This document shows positions 37,494 to 48,910 of a stretch of 64,000 bases of DNA, in pieces. The translations under genes were made by a program, and so were the position numbers. Within the stretch, counting starts at the first letter, position 1, and each line of letters starts with the position of its first letter. The notes under the pieces were generated by a model. That model made no database searches. It was not told where the DNA came from and worked only from the letters and a program-made list of their open reading frames with translations. This DNA comes from Protopterus annectens (taxonomy: Eukaryota; Chordata; Ceratodontiformes; Protopteridae), in NCBI RefSeq assembly GCF_019279795.1, contig NC_056725.1, positions 1,749,060,916 through 1,749,124,915 of the forward strand. The letters are read 5' to 3'.

Positions 37494-37892
37494 GGTGCTG
37501 GTGTTTTCCCTGTCATACAAGGTGCTGGTGTTTTCCCTGTCATACAAGGTGCTGGTGTTTTCCCTGTTGTACAAGGTGTTGGTGTTTGCCCTGTCGTTCA
37601 AGGTGCTGGTGCTTGCCCTGTCGTTCAAGGTGCTGGTGCTTGCCCTGTCGTTCAAGGTGCTGGTGTTTGCCCTGTCGTTCAAGGTGCTGGTGTTTGCCCT
37701 GTCGTTCAAGGTGCTGGTGTTTGCCCTGTCGTTCAAGGTGCTGGTGTTTGCCCTGTCGTTCAAGGTGCTGGTGTTTGCCCTGTTGTTCATGGTGCTGGTG
37801 TTTGCCCTGTTGTTCATGGTGCTGGTGTTTGCCCTGTTGTTCATGGTGCTGGTGTTTGCCCTGTCGTTCAAGGTGCTGGTGTTTGCCCTGTC
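37494..37892. repeat. 27-bp minisatellite, about 14.8 units
   Basis: Units of 27 bp (core GGTGCTGGTGTTTGCCCTGT plus 7 bp). Because 27 is a multiple of three, several frames stay open on both strands, giving artificial nonapeptide repeats such as GAGVCPVVQ. Variants are ordered: the first three units carry TTTTCCCTGT, two units carry GCTTGCC, and three later units end TTCAT instead of TTCAA. It lies at the end of fossil H. Confidence 0.96.
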
Positions 37893-38204
37893 ATCTGTCT
37901 TCAGAGTTTTGGCCATGTAGAAGAGAGATTTATTCTGGTGTTCTTGTAATAGACACCTTGCTTTTTGTAGTCTCCCTGTCAGATGCTGTGTGTTAACCTT
38001 GCCATAGTTTCTGTACCTATTGACCAGCTTAATAGGGGAGAAATATGCTGTTGCTTTACAGTACCTTATAGTTTATCACATTTGCTTCATGTCAGAAGCA
38101 GACAATGAACATGTTTTGTTGTTTAAGTGACTTTGACATTCTGCCTTCCACCCATCCCCGTCCTTTTCTTCCTTCTGTCATTTGTCTTTAAGCCTTCATT
38201 ATTG

Positions 38205-38660
38205 TTTCTATGAAGTCCATTTCAGCAATTTGTTCCATAGTCCACAGCCCTGACCATGAAGAAGTATTACTGTTGTAGATCCAGGGTGTAGTTGATGTCT
38301 GCAGTCTGCTGCCTATGCCTGTCTTTCCTCTCATACCCTTCTGCTCAGAATGACACTTTTACATCTCTCTGACGCAATTTTGTGTGCCTTTATCATTTTT
38401 CTTTTCTTTCTTCCAGTTTGTAGTTAGATATTCATGCCCTGTATTCTCTGATCATATACATTTATTCTCTGTCCCAGCCACTCATCTTATTTGTGGCTTT
38501 TGTATATACTCTCAACAACCTGAGTCCCTTGTAGGGCTTGCAGTTCTGTGCACAGTATTCAAGGTGTGACCTGAACAGGGCCCAGTAGAATTGGAACATT
38601 ACTTGTTTCCTTGTAGAGTCTGTGCCTCCTACAGTATAAACCAGCATTCAGGTTGCTGTT
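38205..38660 (-). mobile_element. Old CR1-type LINE 3' fragment
   Basis: The minus strand gives LFRSHLEYCAQNCKPYKG (within 38462-38647), the conserved CR1/L2 RT C-terminal block usually read as L-V-R-x-H-L-E-Y-C. Further on, near 38215-38270, an ATGGTCAGGGCTGTGGACTA stretch matches the family's terminal V-R-x-W-N-x-L-P region. The two blocks are in different frames and no 3' tail is visible. Short and old. Confidence 0.5.
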
Positions 38661-39211
38661 GCTGTCACTGCCCTTTTACTTTGTTTCTGGTGCCACTGTG
38701 ATAACACTGACCGGTCTTTCCTGCTCTGATGTTTTCAGTTCCCTCTTCTCAACTGATAACCTTACATCAGTGTTGTAGCACAAGAGCAGTGCATTACACT
38801 TATCAGCACTGTATCTCAACAGCCAGTTTTCAGTCTATTTTATTAGACTTTTCCAGATATTTACTTAGACTCCTCATCACTTTTTCACTGCTGCGTATGT
38901 ATACTTTGTAGTGTCATCAGAGAGGTTGATCCAGTTCCCTGCCCCCTGTTCTGTCAGCTATTTAAACAAAAAAAAACACTTAAGAATACTAAACAATAGT
39001 TATCCTCTGTAATACTTCATTAGTCCCTTTACTTATTCTTGTAGTTCCTCTCATCACAGCTGTTTGTCATGTCCATGCCAGCTACCCAGTTCCTAATTCA
39101 CTGTCCTACTCCCAAATTCTTCATATTTCCTATTCCACTTCCTGTACAAGACCAAGTCAAAGACTTTGAAATGCCCATTGACCATGTGTTCTAGAATTGT
39201 CCCATCAAGTT
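38661..39211. other. Intronic sequence with no recognised element
   Basis: About 550 bp between two LINE pieces; no signature was recognised. Confidence 0.3.
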
Positions 39212-41571
39212 GTTCATAGGTGTGTACTAGGCTAATAGTCCTGGAGCCTTTACAGGTCTAGCCCATAGGATTACCCTGGCATCATGCCACCCAACCTTAG
39301 TTCCCAGTGCCTCTGTTGAGTAGAGCCACTGGAGTGATCTCCGGGGTGAATTTTCTATTTCCCATCCACTCATCAAAATTTCTCTTGAAGAGGGCCAGTG
39401 AAGTGCTCTGTTTGATATGTATGGAAAGTCTATTCCATAGCATGGACAGTCTCTGGGTTATGAACCTGTCCCTCCAGCACATTCTGTTGATTGTCATAAT
39501 GAGGTTGAGATCTCTGGAGCATGTGGTGCGGAGGGTTTGGGATTTCTTTAGATATAGCATTTCCAACAGAGCTGGGTCAGACATGGCTTTGTAAGTCAAG
39601 CCATGGGATATTGTACTCTATGACTGGCCTAATGAGGGAAGAGTAGAGGGAGACGGTGACCTCTTTCTTCCTGGATGCAAAACCCTTAGTAATAAGATGT
39701 GCCACATAAAAGGACTTTCTGACCACAGTGGCAATGTGGTGGTCAAAAGACAGGTTGCTGTCAACCTTTTCCCTGATCTCTTATAATGCCTTCCTTGTTC
39801 AGTGGACTACCATTCATGTGGTAATTCATGGGAACCGGGTTTTTCCCAAATAAGATGACGACACATTTTTTGGCATTGAGCTTAAGGCCATGGTTCTGAC
39901 ACCAGTCATTGGTTTCAGTGAGGCCTTTCGGTAGGATGTCAACATCACTTGGGGAGTTAATAGTAGCTCCCAACTTGCAATCATCTGCAAACTTTGTTAG
40001 CCAGAGTCCCTTCGTGCTGGCCTGGACTTCAGATACCAACAGAAGAGGACCCAGGACCCCGAACCCTGTGGGACTCCACTTGTGACTGGTCGGCAGTCTG
40101 ACTTGGAGTCAGCTACTAACACACTGTGGGTTCTATCTGTGAGCCAGTTTGCAACCCATCTAGTGATATAGGGGTTGATGCATAGCTTAGTGAGTTTTTC
40201 TGTGTTTTCTGAATGGGAAATGGTATCAAAGGCCTTGTCCAGATCAAGGTAGGCTGTATGAACCACCTTGCCTTTCTCCACAGCTCTGGTGACTGACACA
40301 AAGACGTCGACCAAGTTGAGCAGGCATGATTTCCCCTTCACAAAACCAAACTGTGTGGGATCCAGAGTTTGGAGATTCTCTATAGGTGATAGTTCTCAGG
40401 GTCTGTAGTCACTCCTCTTTTGTGGAGAGGATGACTTTAGCAGTGCGCCATTTGGTAGGGACAAGGCCTGAGGTGAGGCTGTGATTGAACAAGGCACACA
40501 GGTGAGATGCCAGTTCACTCTGTAGTTCATATTGAACACAGCCAAGGATATTGCCATGTCCCATAGAAGCTGTATTCTTGACCTTGGACAGTGCTATTTT
40601 AACCTGTGCAGCAGTGATACTGGATACCTGCCAATCTACTGGTATTAGAATTCACCTTGGAAGTTTTTCATGGTGGTTACCTTTGTGGGGCGGGGGGGGT
40701 GAGGGATGTGGATTTCCAAGGTGATTAGTTTGTGGTCGGATCTAATCAGGGAGGAGTTGACTATTGGTGTAGTGCAACTGTTGCCCATGTTAGTAATGAC
40801 CAGGTTGCTACCTCTAGTGGGGGTAAAAACGAGCTGGTCCAAGGCATTGGAATTAATGAATTCCAGGAAACGTTGGGCAAGTGTATTGGTACATGAGTAG
40901 TTTTCCCAGCTAATGGAAGGGTAGTTGAAGTTGCCCAGTATGAGAGTGTTAGGCTGGACCCTAGTAATCTCCGTTGTGCTTAGGAACGTGGAGTGTGAGT
41001 CTTGGGACATGGTTGGGGACCTATAGCAGGCTACGACCTGAATCGCTATCTATCCCAATGTTAGCTGCATCTGAAGTATCTCTGATGTGTTATGTTGGGC
41101 TACCAGTCTGGAGGTGTTGTGCATCCTTTACGAATACGGAAACACCACCACCTTTGGAGCTTCGGTCCAAGTTCTGGAGCCAAAAGGTGTGGAATGAGTT
41201 ATAGCAGGGATGCTTTCTGCTGCTTTGAACCAGGTCTCTGTTACAGCATAAATGTCGATGTTCTCCATTTTAAGGAGTGCTTCGACCAAGTGCATTTTGA
41301 GATTTAGACTTCTAGCGTTGAGCTGCATGACCCTCAGATTGCATTTGTTTGTAGGTGTTATGGTGGTAATTTGGTCTTTGGAACACCGCCTAAAAAAGGC
41401 ACTATAGGAGTGGCAAGAGCTTTGGCCAGTATCCGAAAGCCCAGGGGTGACAGATGCAGGCCATCTCTGGCAAAGCAATGAGGTCTGTCAATCATGTCAT
41501 CCCAGGCAGACAGATACTGAATCCCCTTAAAATGGCACCAGAAACTTAGCCAATTGTTGAAATCAATCAGT
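39212..41571 (-). mobile_element. CR1/L2-type LINE copy 2, 3' section
   Basis: Same family as 13523-16908, with the same CCTATGAA end at 39212-39220. Compared with copy 1 it lacks about 170 bp near 39600 (C-terminal region), about 80 bp near 40380 (RT) and about 530 bp near 40650 (linker), plus small frameshifts. Present are the C-terminal domain (39297-39599), RT with TKFADDCKLGATI (about 39960-40010) and AYLDLDKAFDTISHSENTEK (about 40190-40260), the endonuclease with ILGNFNYPSISWENY and SDHKLITLEIHI (40690-40950), and the start of ORF2 plus the end of ORF1 (41128-41478). It is interrupted by DIRS copy F at 41572. Confidence 0.87.
41397..41571 (-). pseudogene. LINE copy 2 ORF1, esterase D-x-x-H block
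   Basis: Encodes CFARDGLHLSPLGFRILAK followed by ALATPIVPFLGG. The Asp and His of D-G-L-H are the two other members of the SGNH catalytic triad. The first two esterase blocks of the same ORF lie on the far side of element F at 48045-48235. Confidence 0.75.
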
Positions 41572-42199
41572 GTTGTGTAGTCCAATCTCACCTTCATTTT
41601 TACGTATGGGTTCAGAGCCGATCCTCGGCTTCGACTCAGCTGATTTATAAGCTCGAAGATGTCTGGTTGGCTCGTGGCTAAGCAGGTATCCCATAGTGCA
41701 CCAGTACAAACCCCAGATCTCCTGTGCCGCGTCGAGTTCGGTTGTGCTTCTCTTGGCTCTGGCTAAGTATTAACTGTTTTCTTGCTTACATTGTTAAAAT
41801 TTTTGATCAAAGATATATTAACTTAGTACAATTGTTGTTGCATTAGTACTTGTTAGTGTAGGTTACTAATTCTTAGGTAATTAGCTCTTTGCGCCCTTTG
41901 GTGCAATCATGGGCCTTGGGCCTGTTAATGTTAATGTAGTAATTTGCTTTGTGGTATCCTGTGTACCAGTTTCTTACTTAGTGTGGATAGCTTATTACCG
42001 CTAGTGGTTTTTTGGTATTCCAGTCTACAATTTTGTAGAGTAGTTTTGGTTTTTGGCGGTTATCCGCTAGTGTTCTTTCCTACGGTTGTGGATTTAGTTG
42101 TTCGAAACTCCAGTTCCAACTTCCTCTGTTAATCTTTAACAGATTCAAGTTTTTTTCTGTGTGAAAGGTTTTTGTGTGTGTGTGTGCTAATTTTTGCTG

Positions 42200-42345
42200 G
42201 TCTGTTTAAGTTAGAAGACCTAGTTGCCCCTTTCCCGTCTGGACTAGGCCGTTTTAGTTAGAGGACCTAGTCCTCCTGTTGTCTCTTCCTCCTTCAGGGC
42301 TAGGCCAGTTTAAGTTAAAGGACCTCGTCCTCTCCTTTTCTTCTC
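42200..42345 (+). repeat. Three imperfect ~50-bp direct repeats in the F leader
   Basis: Units start GTTTAAGTTAGAAGACCTAG (42203), GTTTTAGTTAGAGGACCTAG (42251) and GTTTAAGTTAAAGGACCTCG (42308), linked by C/T-rich sequence and (G/A)CTAGGCC. They sit between the left inverted repeat and the gag-like region. Function unknown. Confidence 0.75.
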
Positions 42346-42365
42346 TTTTCTGTCATCTGTGTGTA

Positions 42366-44606
42366 TGTCTAAAGAGGTTAAGGAGCACAAACCTTCGGGC
42401 TTCAAGAAATGGATAGATGCTCCCAAAAAAATGTCATTGACTCATGGCCTGTGTGTCTGTTGCTTAGGGGCCATCCATTTGCAAGAGACTTGCTTGTTCT
42501 GTCATGCCTTCTCCCCTAGAGTGTTACAGGAGAGAAGGAACAAGCTAATTCTAAAGGGTCTGTTAAAGCCTTCCTTTGAAGAAGGCTTGTCTAGCTGTTC
42601 CTCTTCTTCCAAGTCCACTAAATCTGCAAAGTCTAAGTCTTCGAAAAGACCTTCTCCGGCACCGGCTGGTGTCTCGGAGCTGCCTCCTAAAGTGACAAAA
42701 TCAGCCTCATCAGCTCCACTGCCTTCGGAGCTGACTGAGGGCAACATTGTGGTGACAGGGTCGGATCCTAGTTTGTCGGAGCCAACCACTGAATTTATGG
42801 AACCTGCTATTCCTCCAAGATCAAGATCCCCGACTGTCCTCCGGGTCTTCCAGGAGCCTTTCAGATGAAGATGTGGAGAGGGTAGTCCTGAGACTGTTGA
42901 AGTCGTCTGCTCTATCTAAATTGTTGTCAGCTCTGACCCAGTCGGTTCCGGAGCCTATGAAACCTGTGATACCCTCGATTGTTATTCCTCCTCCGAGCCA
43001 AGCTGGTTTGTCGGAGGGCTTGGTGCCATTGGTGGAACCCATGGCTCCAGCTCCACTTGCAGTTGCTTCTCTGCCGAGCTCTGCTCCAACACTTTCGGTG
43101 TCATCTGTTGTGTCCAGGGACTGAAGCTGTCTGGTTGGCACCGACAGGGAAGGTTGGAATTGGTCTTCTTCGGTTCAGAGTCTCCCTCTCGGCGCTATGG
43201 CTAGGGTGAGTTCGGACCCTGCATCTGTCTCAGAGCCGATAGCTCTGGCACCGATGTCATCCTCGATCTCTTCAGAGCGGGCAAGGCCCTCGGAGCCAGA
43301 GAGGTCAGCATTCGAGGTGATGAGGAGCATACTGTCCAAGTCACCAGTTTCCACCAAAGGTACCAGCACTCTTCCCCCCAGAGCACCCACTTCAGTCTCA
43401 GCCCCTACTCTCTCCGGAGACCGCAGAGACTGTCAGCCTCAGGAGCCACCAGCTGGTGGCCCCCACTCTTCCTTGACCTCCCCAGAATACCCTTCTGAGG
43501 AGTCCCCCAGGAAGAAGACATGCAAGAGGAAGCATATTGACTCCCAGGATGAGTCTTTGACATCTGACACTGGCTTAGAGGAGTCAGAAGGGTCTCCCAA
43601 GTCATCGTCTGATGATGTCTCTTTTGTGGACATCCTGGAGATCCTTAAGCAGAGGTGCGGCTGGCCCACTTTTAACCCTTCTGATGAGGGGTCGGTGTAC
43701 CTGAAGGCTTTCGGGTCTCAACCTTCTGCCTCTTGGGTGTCTCCACCTTTTGACGAACTGATGGATTTAGTTAGTCGAAAGGTGTGGGATACTCAAAATG
43801 CCATGGAGCCAGCCCCTAGGAGACCCAGCAAGTTTCTTTCTGCCCCTCCAGATAAATAATTTTTGTCCAAAGGTGTCCCAGTAGATGCCATGGTGGTGGT
43901 GGCGGCAGCCATTAAGAAGGAGCTTGCTGAGACTTCTTCTTCTGTCCATCCGCCGAATAAGGAGTCTCAGCAGATGGACAGGTATGGGAAGCGTGTCTTC
44001 AGTTCAGCGGCTTTTACTCTTCAATCGTTGAACTATCTCACTCACTTCACACGATTGCAGAGGGATCTCCTTAAGGAGTTGGGAGATTCTATATAGGGTA
44101 CATGTACTGAGGGAGCTCCTGTCAAGATTTCTGTTCAGTTGTCCACCCTAAATTCTATAGTTAACTTCTCCATGCGGCTTATTTCTTATGCGGCTGATGG
44201 AGCGAGTAGAGCAGCGGGTTCAGGAGTTGCCCTATGGCGTCACTCATGGATGCACTTGTGTAATTTTGTGGAACTGTTCAAATCCACTTTCACCAATGCC
44301 CCTTTTGATGGTTCCTCATTGTTTGGATCTAAGGTGAAGGACACACTCACTCGGTGTGAACAAGAAGGGAAGACTCTATCTGCCGTGGGAGTACGTTTTA
44401 CTGTTCCCTCTAGACCATACCCTAAAGGTCAAAGGGGTGGTAAAATGTGGTTCAAGAAGTCCCAGAGGGTCTTTTCAGACACACAGGGTGAACCCTCCTT
44501 CAGAGGCAGAAGAGGAAATGGGAGACATCGCCCTAGAGGTAGGGGCGGTCCGCAATACCAACAAGGTCGTGATTCTTTTCGGGAACGGCCTTATCAGCAT
44601 TCCTGA
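42366..44606 (+). pseudogene. Gag-like region of DIRS copy F
   Basis: Starts MSKEVKEHKPSGFKKWIDAP. An N-terminal module GLCVCCLGAIHLQETCLFCH (two C-x2-C pairs and a His) parallels the Cys/His module of the A-E family. A long serine/proline/glutamate-rich middle follows. The C-terminal part has AADGASRAAGSGVALWRHSW, the counterpart of the SLEASCRAAVTGS...RHAWLK block, and an R/G-rich tail near 44500-44580. Confidence 0.78.
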
Positions 44607-44739
44607 GGTGGGGTCTGACAGTGTTTCTCTGGGGCCGGTCAGGGGTCACTTTTCTTTGTATCCAGAAGCCTGGCTAAGTATAACCCAAGACAAGTGAGTA
44701 CAAAGAGTTGTTACCAGAGGCTATAGCATACCCTTTTCC

Positions 44740-46400
44740 CTTCCACCATTTGTTCCCAAGAAGATCCCGGATGTACCACCCAATCTCAGGGATCAGGCAA
44801 CTGTGGAGATCAACAAGTTGCTCTTAAAAAGAGTCATCCAACCCATCCCAGCAGACCAGATAGGATCCAAAACTTACTCCAGGTTCTTTTTAGTCCCAAA
44901 ACGAACAGGAGACTGGAGGCCAGTATTGGACCTCAGCAGATTAAACAAATCCGCGAGGAAGGACAAGTTTCAGATGGTAACACTGCAGTCAATACTCCCT
45001 TTGTTAGGGAAAGACTGTTGGATGTGCTCAATAGATCTCCAGGATGCCTACTACCATATAAAAATGGACAAGGCATCCAGGAGTCATCTACGCTTCTGGC
45101 TGGGAGCCAATCACTATCATTTTCGTGCTCTGCCCTTTGGTCTCACCACAGCCCCCAGGGTGTTCACCAAATGCATGGCAGTAGTGACAGCTCACCTGAG
45201 ACATCAGGGATTCCAGGTGTTTCCGTACTTGGACAACTGGCTCCTGACCACCCCCACCAGGCATCTACTTGACCAAAACAGGGACGCCACTATTCAACTT
45301 TATGCTCAATTAGGGATCTCCATAAATTGGGAAAAAATCTGCATTATTGCCCTCTCAATCTGTGATTTTTATTGACGCAGAGGTAGACACAGTGAACATG
45401 ACAGCTCATCTTCCCGCCGAAAGGGCACAAAATTTAATCTGTCAAATTCAACGCTTTCTCCCTTTGTGGAAGGTCAAAGCAAAGTGGGTTTTTCAGCTCC
45501 TCGGGACTATGGCATCCACCATCCTATTAATACCATTAGCCAGGTTGCACATGAGAGTTTTCCAGTGGCTTCTGTTTTCCCAATGGTCCTTCCAATATCT
45601 TCCGCTGAATCACCCTGTTCTGCTGATGGAATCATGCAAGGAGGACCTCCTTTGCTGGATAGCACCCAGCCAGTTGACGACGGGTACCTCCTTTGTTCCT
45701 GCCAATCCGTTTCTAAGGTGACCACGGATGCCTCCCAGATCGGGGGGCATTATCTCAGCAGGACTGCCCAAGGCACATGGCAAGTACACGAGGTTCACCT
45801 GCATATCAATGTTCTGAAGATGAGAGCAGTGCTCCTGGTGTTGCAAGCACTTCAAGACCTTCTTCCTCTAGGGACTATTGCGATACAAACAGACAACATG
45901 TCGGTAGTTTGGTATATCAACAAACAAGGAGTTACCAGATCTTACCCACTCTGTTGAGAGGCCATGCGAGTTTGGGAATGGGCGATTTCTTCCCAGCACT
46001 TTCTTTTAGCAATGCACATCCCAGTGATGACCAACGTGATAGCCGACAAGCTCAGTGGGGCGATCCTGCTGCCTCAAGAGTGGTCTCTGAAACACGAAAC
46101 AGCGGAACAGATTTTCCACAAATGGGGACAGCATTGCTGCAACCTTTTTGCCAGTCCAGTCAATGCCAAATGCAGCAGCTATTTTTCCCTCATTCCAACT
46201 CTGGGGGAGACACCCAGAGATGCTGTAGCTCACGATTGGCCCCTGGGTCTTCTGTCTGCATTTTCTCCATTTCCAAAGTGATTCAGAAAGACAGATGGCT
46301 GGGATGCAAGTTTAATCCTCATTGCTCCTTACTGGCCTCGTCAGGTTGGGTTCCCTTTCCTCGAGCCTCTTCTCCTGGATGATCCTTGGATTCTGGACCC
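44740..46400 (+). pseudogene. RT / RNase H / methyltransferase-like region of DIRS copy F
   Basis: RT: KTYSRFFLVPKRTGDWRPVL, MCSIDLQDAYYHIKM, FRALPFGLTTAPRVFTKCM and VFPYLDNWLL. RNase H: TTDASQIGGHYLS, HINVLKMRAVLLVLQAL, QTDNMSVVWYINKQG, VIADKLSG. The methyltransferase-like part begins around 46080-46150 (EWSLKHETAEQIFHKWG, NLFASPVN). Same domain order as the other family. Confidence 0.84.
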
Positions 46401-46499
46401 AGCTCCAGATCTTTTGACTCGCATGTCAGGGTCGCTACATCCCTCGATCCACACCCTCAAATTGACAGTGTGGCTGCTTCAGTTTCATCCCTAGTCAGG

Positions 46500-47494
46500 C
46501 TTCACGATGCATCTGCTTCAGTGCCACATATCGTTATGTCCTCCCATAAACCTTCAACTAGGAGACTATATGGCAGTAAATGGAAATGTTTTTCTATTTG
46601 GGCACAGAAAATTAATGTAGATCCCTACACTGCTTCTATCCCTGTAATTTTGGAATTTCTCTATGAGCTTTTTCAGCAAGGATCTGCTGCTGCCACAATC
46701 AGAGTTCAATTGGCGGATATTTCTCATTTCCATTTAGAATTTCCAGACACCAATTTAATGTCTCATAAGCTATACAAGACCTTTTTGAAAGGAGCTACTC
46801 TATTGAGGCCACCTCTTCAAGAGCCTGTGGCTTCTTGGTATTTAAATTTTGTATTGTCCAAACTGACATCTTCCCTGTTTGAACCTTCTCACTCATCCTC
46901 ATTGAAATTTTTGTCTTGGAAGACTTTGTTTTTGGTGGCTATCACATCTGCAAGAAGGGTATCTGAGTTACAAGCCTTATCTGTTAAGCCACCTTATTTG
47001 ATCTTTCATAAAGACAGGATCTCACTGCGTACTAACCCCTCCTTTGTTCCCACGCCACCTTAAATCAATCCATAGATCTCCCAGTTTTTTTTTCCCTAAT
47101 CACTGTAATGCAGCTGAATATCGGTTTCATCAGCTAGATGTTCATAGATAGCTACGTTTTTATTTGCATCGGACCAGATCAACAATTGATCTCCTTTTCT
47201 GAATCTAGATTAGGTTTACCAGTTTCTAAAGTGACACTATCTAATTGGATTTCCAGTTGCATAGCCTTTGTCTACAATTCGGAGGGCAGACCTTTACCCT
47301 CCAGGATCAAGGCTCATTCTACCAGGTCTCTGTCTACCTCTGCAGCCTTTCAAGCCAGGGTCCCACTTGATAATATTTATGCAGCAGCTACGTGGGCTAC
47401 CCCTCACACTTTTATTACACATTACAAATTGGATTTAGCTTCTAGAGCTAGAGAATCCTTTGGCTCCACGATGCTCAGGAGTATTTTCCAATGA
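46500..47494 (+). pseudogene. Tyrosine recombinase region of DIRS copy F
   Basis: Core-binding part HKPSTRRLYGSKWKCFSIWA; catalytic parts SARRVSELQALSVKPPYLIF, VSKVTLSNWISSCIAFVYN, AHSTRSLSTSAAFQARVPL and ITHYKLDLASRARESF, giving the R, H-x-x-R and Y positions of the family. Confidence 0.87.
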
Positions 47495-47526
47495 GCCACC
47501 CAAGAATAAGCCGCTAGGGATGCTGT

Positions 47527-47640
47527 CCCATACGTAAAAATGAAGGTGAGCTTGGACTACACAACATAAAGAAGTTATGTACTCACCATAACGTTCCATG
47601 TTGGTAGTCCATCTCACCCTTCATTTTTACCAACCCGCCC
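47527..47640. repeat. Internal complementary region of DIRS copy F
   Basis: AGCTTGGACTACACAACATA (complement of the left end) is followed directly by AAGAAGTTATGTACTCACCA (complement of the right end). As in the other family, the minus strand shows right end joined to left end. Confidence 0.87.
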
Positions 47641-47911
47641 TCCTGCCCCATCCTGGAAGAATCTGGAGGTGTTAATATTTTGGTTATCTTTAGCTGGAGA
47701 CCCTTTAGTATTGGTTTGTCTTTATGGTTATTTCTTCTAGTGAGCAGCAAACAAGATCTGGGGTTTGTACTGGTGCACTATGGGATACCTGCTTAGCCAC
47801 GAGCCAACCAGAAGTCTTCGAGCTTATGAATCGGCTCCAAACCCATAAGTAAAAATGAAGGGTGAGATGAACTACCAACCTGGAATGTTATGGTGAGTAC
47901 ATAACTTCTTT

Positions 47912-48480
47912 TTTTTCTGCTTGTACTGTGGTATCATTCGGGGTGATGGTAGTATGCTGTGCAGGGCTAGGGTCATACCTGCCTGGGCTACATAATCCGA
48001 GAGTTTCTCTATGTCTCTTTTTACGTAGTCCAGGTAGGAATGTCTCAGGTCATTCACACCCATATGTACAATGACAGTGTCATATTTGTACCTGTTGTTG
48101 AGGGACCTGAGTGCGTGCATTATGTGACAGGTCCTGGCACCTGACAGGCAGCTGGCTGTTAACTTTCTCCTTATTCAACCTAGTGAGTGGGACATCAGTG
48201 TGCCTCACTATCGAGTCACCTATGAATAGTGTGTTGGGCATGCTGTTTTGCCTTAGGGACTTTGTTTGAGTGACACACTGTTTAGGAGAGTTGTGTCTTG
48301 TGATTAGTGTGTTGTGGTGGTCGAATTAATTTCTGCTTTGGAGGTCTCTGTTGTTTGGGTAGAATTTTATTGAGAGCCTTAGCAAAGGTGGGTGTGTTGT
48401 TTGTGTTTTTATGTGAAGGCAGTGCACCCGGTGTGTGTTCTGGAGGACTGTGTGTCATATGGGTTGTGTGTCATAATCCA
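47912..48480 (-). mobile_element. CR1/L2-type LINE copy 2, 5' section
   Basis: Continues the LINE beyond element F: GTACTGTGGTATCATTC here matches the copy 1 sequence at 16656-16672 immediately next to the equivalent of the F insertion point. It reaches further 5' than copy 1. The 5' limit is uncertain because no second copy covers 48250-48480. Confidence 0.78.
48045..48240 (-). pseudogene. LINE copy 2 ORF1, esterase GDS and GxND blocks
   Basis: MPNTLFIGDSIVRHTDVPL (48190-48240) holds the catalytic serine block, and YDTVIVHMGVNDLRHSYLDY (about 48020-48085) the G-x-N-D block. A frameshift lies between them. With D-G-L-H at 41440, all SGNH blocks of this ORF1 are represented in the window. Confidence 0.75.
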
Positions 48481-48559
48481 TTCTTAACAATGGATTTGGT
48501 TTGGCTGAGTGCTCCCTCTGGCCATGGACATATGTTGGTGGCTGTCCTGGTGATTGTTA

Positions 48560-48830
48560 TCCTAAAGAACAGTGATCAGCTGTTCCCTCAGGATTATTTT
48601 TTGGACTTTCCCTGCAACTACTGTTCTATTAATAGGTCTGTAGTTCATCAGAGCCTTGCTGTTTTGTCTTGTACAAGTGTATCACTCACTGTCTTCGTCA
48701 CTTTTGCACTCTGTAGTGATCTGTTGAAAATCTCCATCAAAAGATCTGCCAGCACATTTTCTAGATACCTCTGGATTCTGGGAGGCAGCCTGTCTTGTCC
48801 CCATGCTTCAATCTTCCTGGTGGCTGCCAT
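48560..48830 (-). mobile_element. LINE reverse-transcriptase fragment of another type
   Basis: The minus strand encodes GQDRLPPRIQRYLENVLADL followed by LMEIFNRSLQ, equal to the G-P-D-x-I-P-x-R...F-N-x-S-L entry of LINE RTs, and then NYRPINRTVVAGKVQKIILR (Y-R-P-I...). The two parts are in different frames. The family is not that of LINE copies 1 and 2. It abuts a (TG)n array. Confidence 0.58.
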
Positions 48831-48840
48831 GTATGTACAT

Positions 48841-48844
<4 letters not shown>

Positions 48845-48907
<63 letters not shown>
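48845..48907. repeat. (TG)n microsatellite
   Basis: About 31 uninterrupted TG units; a length-variable site. Confidence 0.97.

Positions 48908-48910
<3 letters not shown>

Larger units (their letters stand above)
41572..47911 (+). mobile_element. DIRS retrotransposon copy F (separate family), broken
   Basis: A 6.3-kb element inserted in LINE copy 2. The left end is GTTGTGTAGTCC, the right end ATAACTTCTT. Inverted repeats at about 41580-41712 and 47755-47880 share CATTTTTACTTATGGGTT-type and GGCTCGTGGCTAAGCAGGTA sequence. The circle-junction region at 47527-47640 confirms both ends. The proteins are recognisably DIRS but only distantly like A-E. All parts are present; broken, with about eight interruptions. 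No target duplication. Younger than the LINE it sits in. Confidence 0.92.

Noticed and set aside
37426-37949. Repeat-protein genes or a CRISPR-like array at the 27-bp repeats
   Set aside because: Units abut with no spacers, so it is not a CRISPR array. Open frames on both strands follow from a 27-bp period; there is no gene context.
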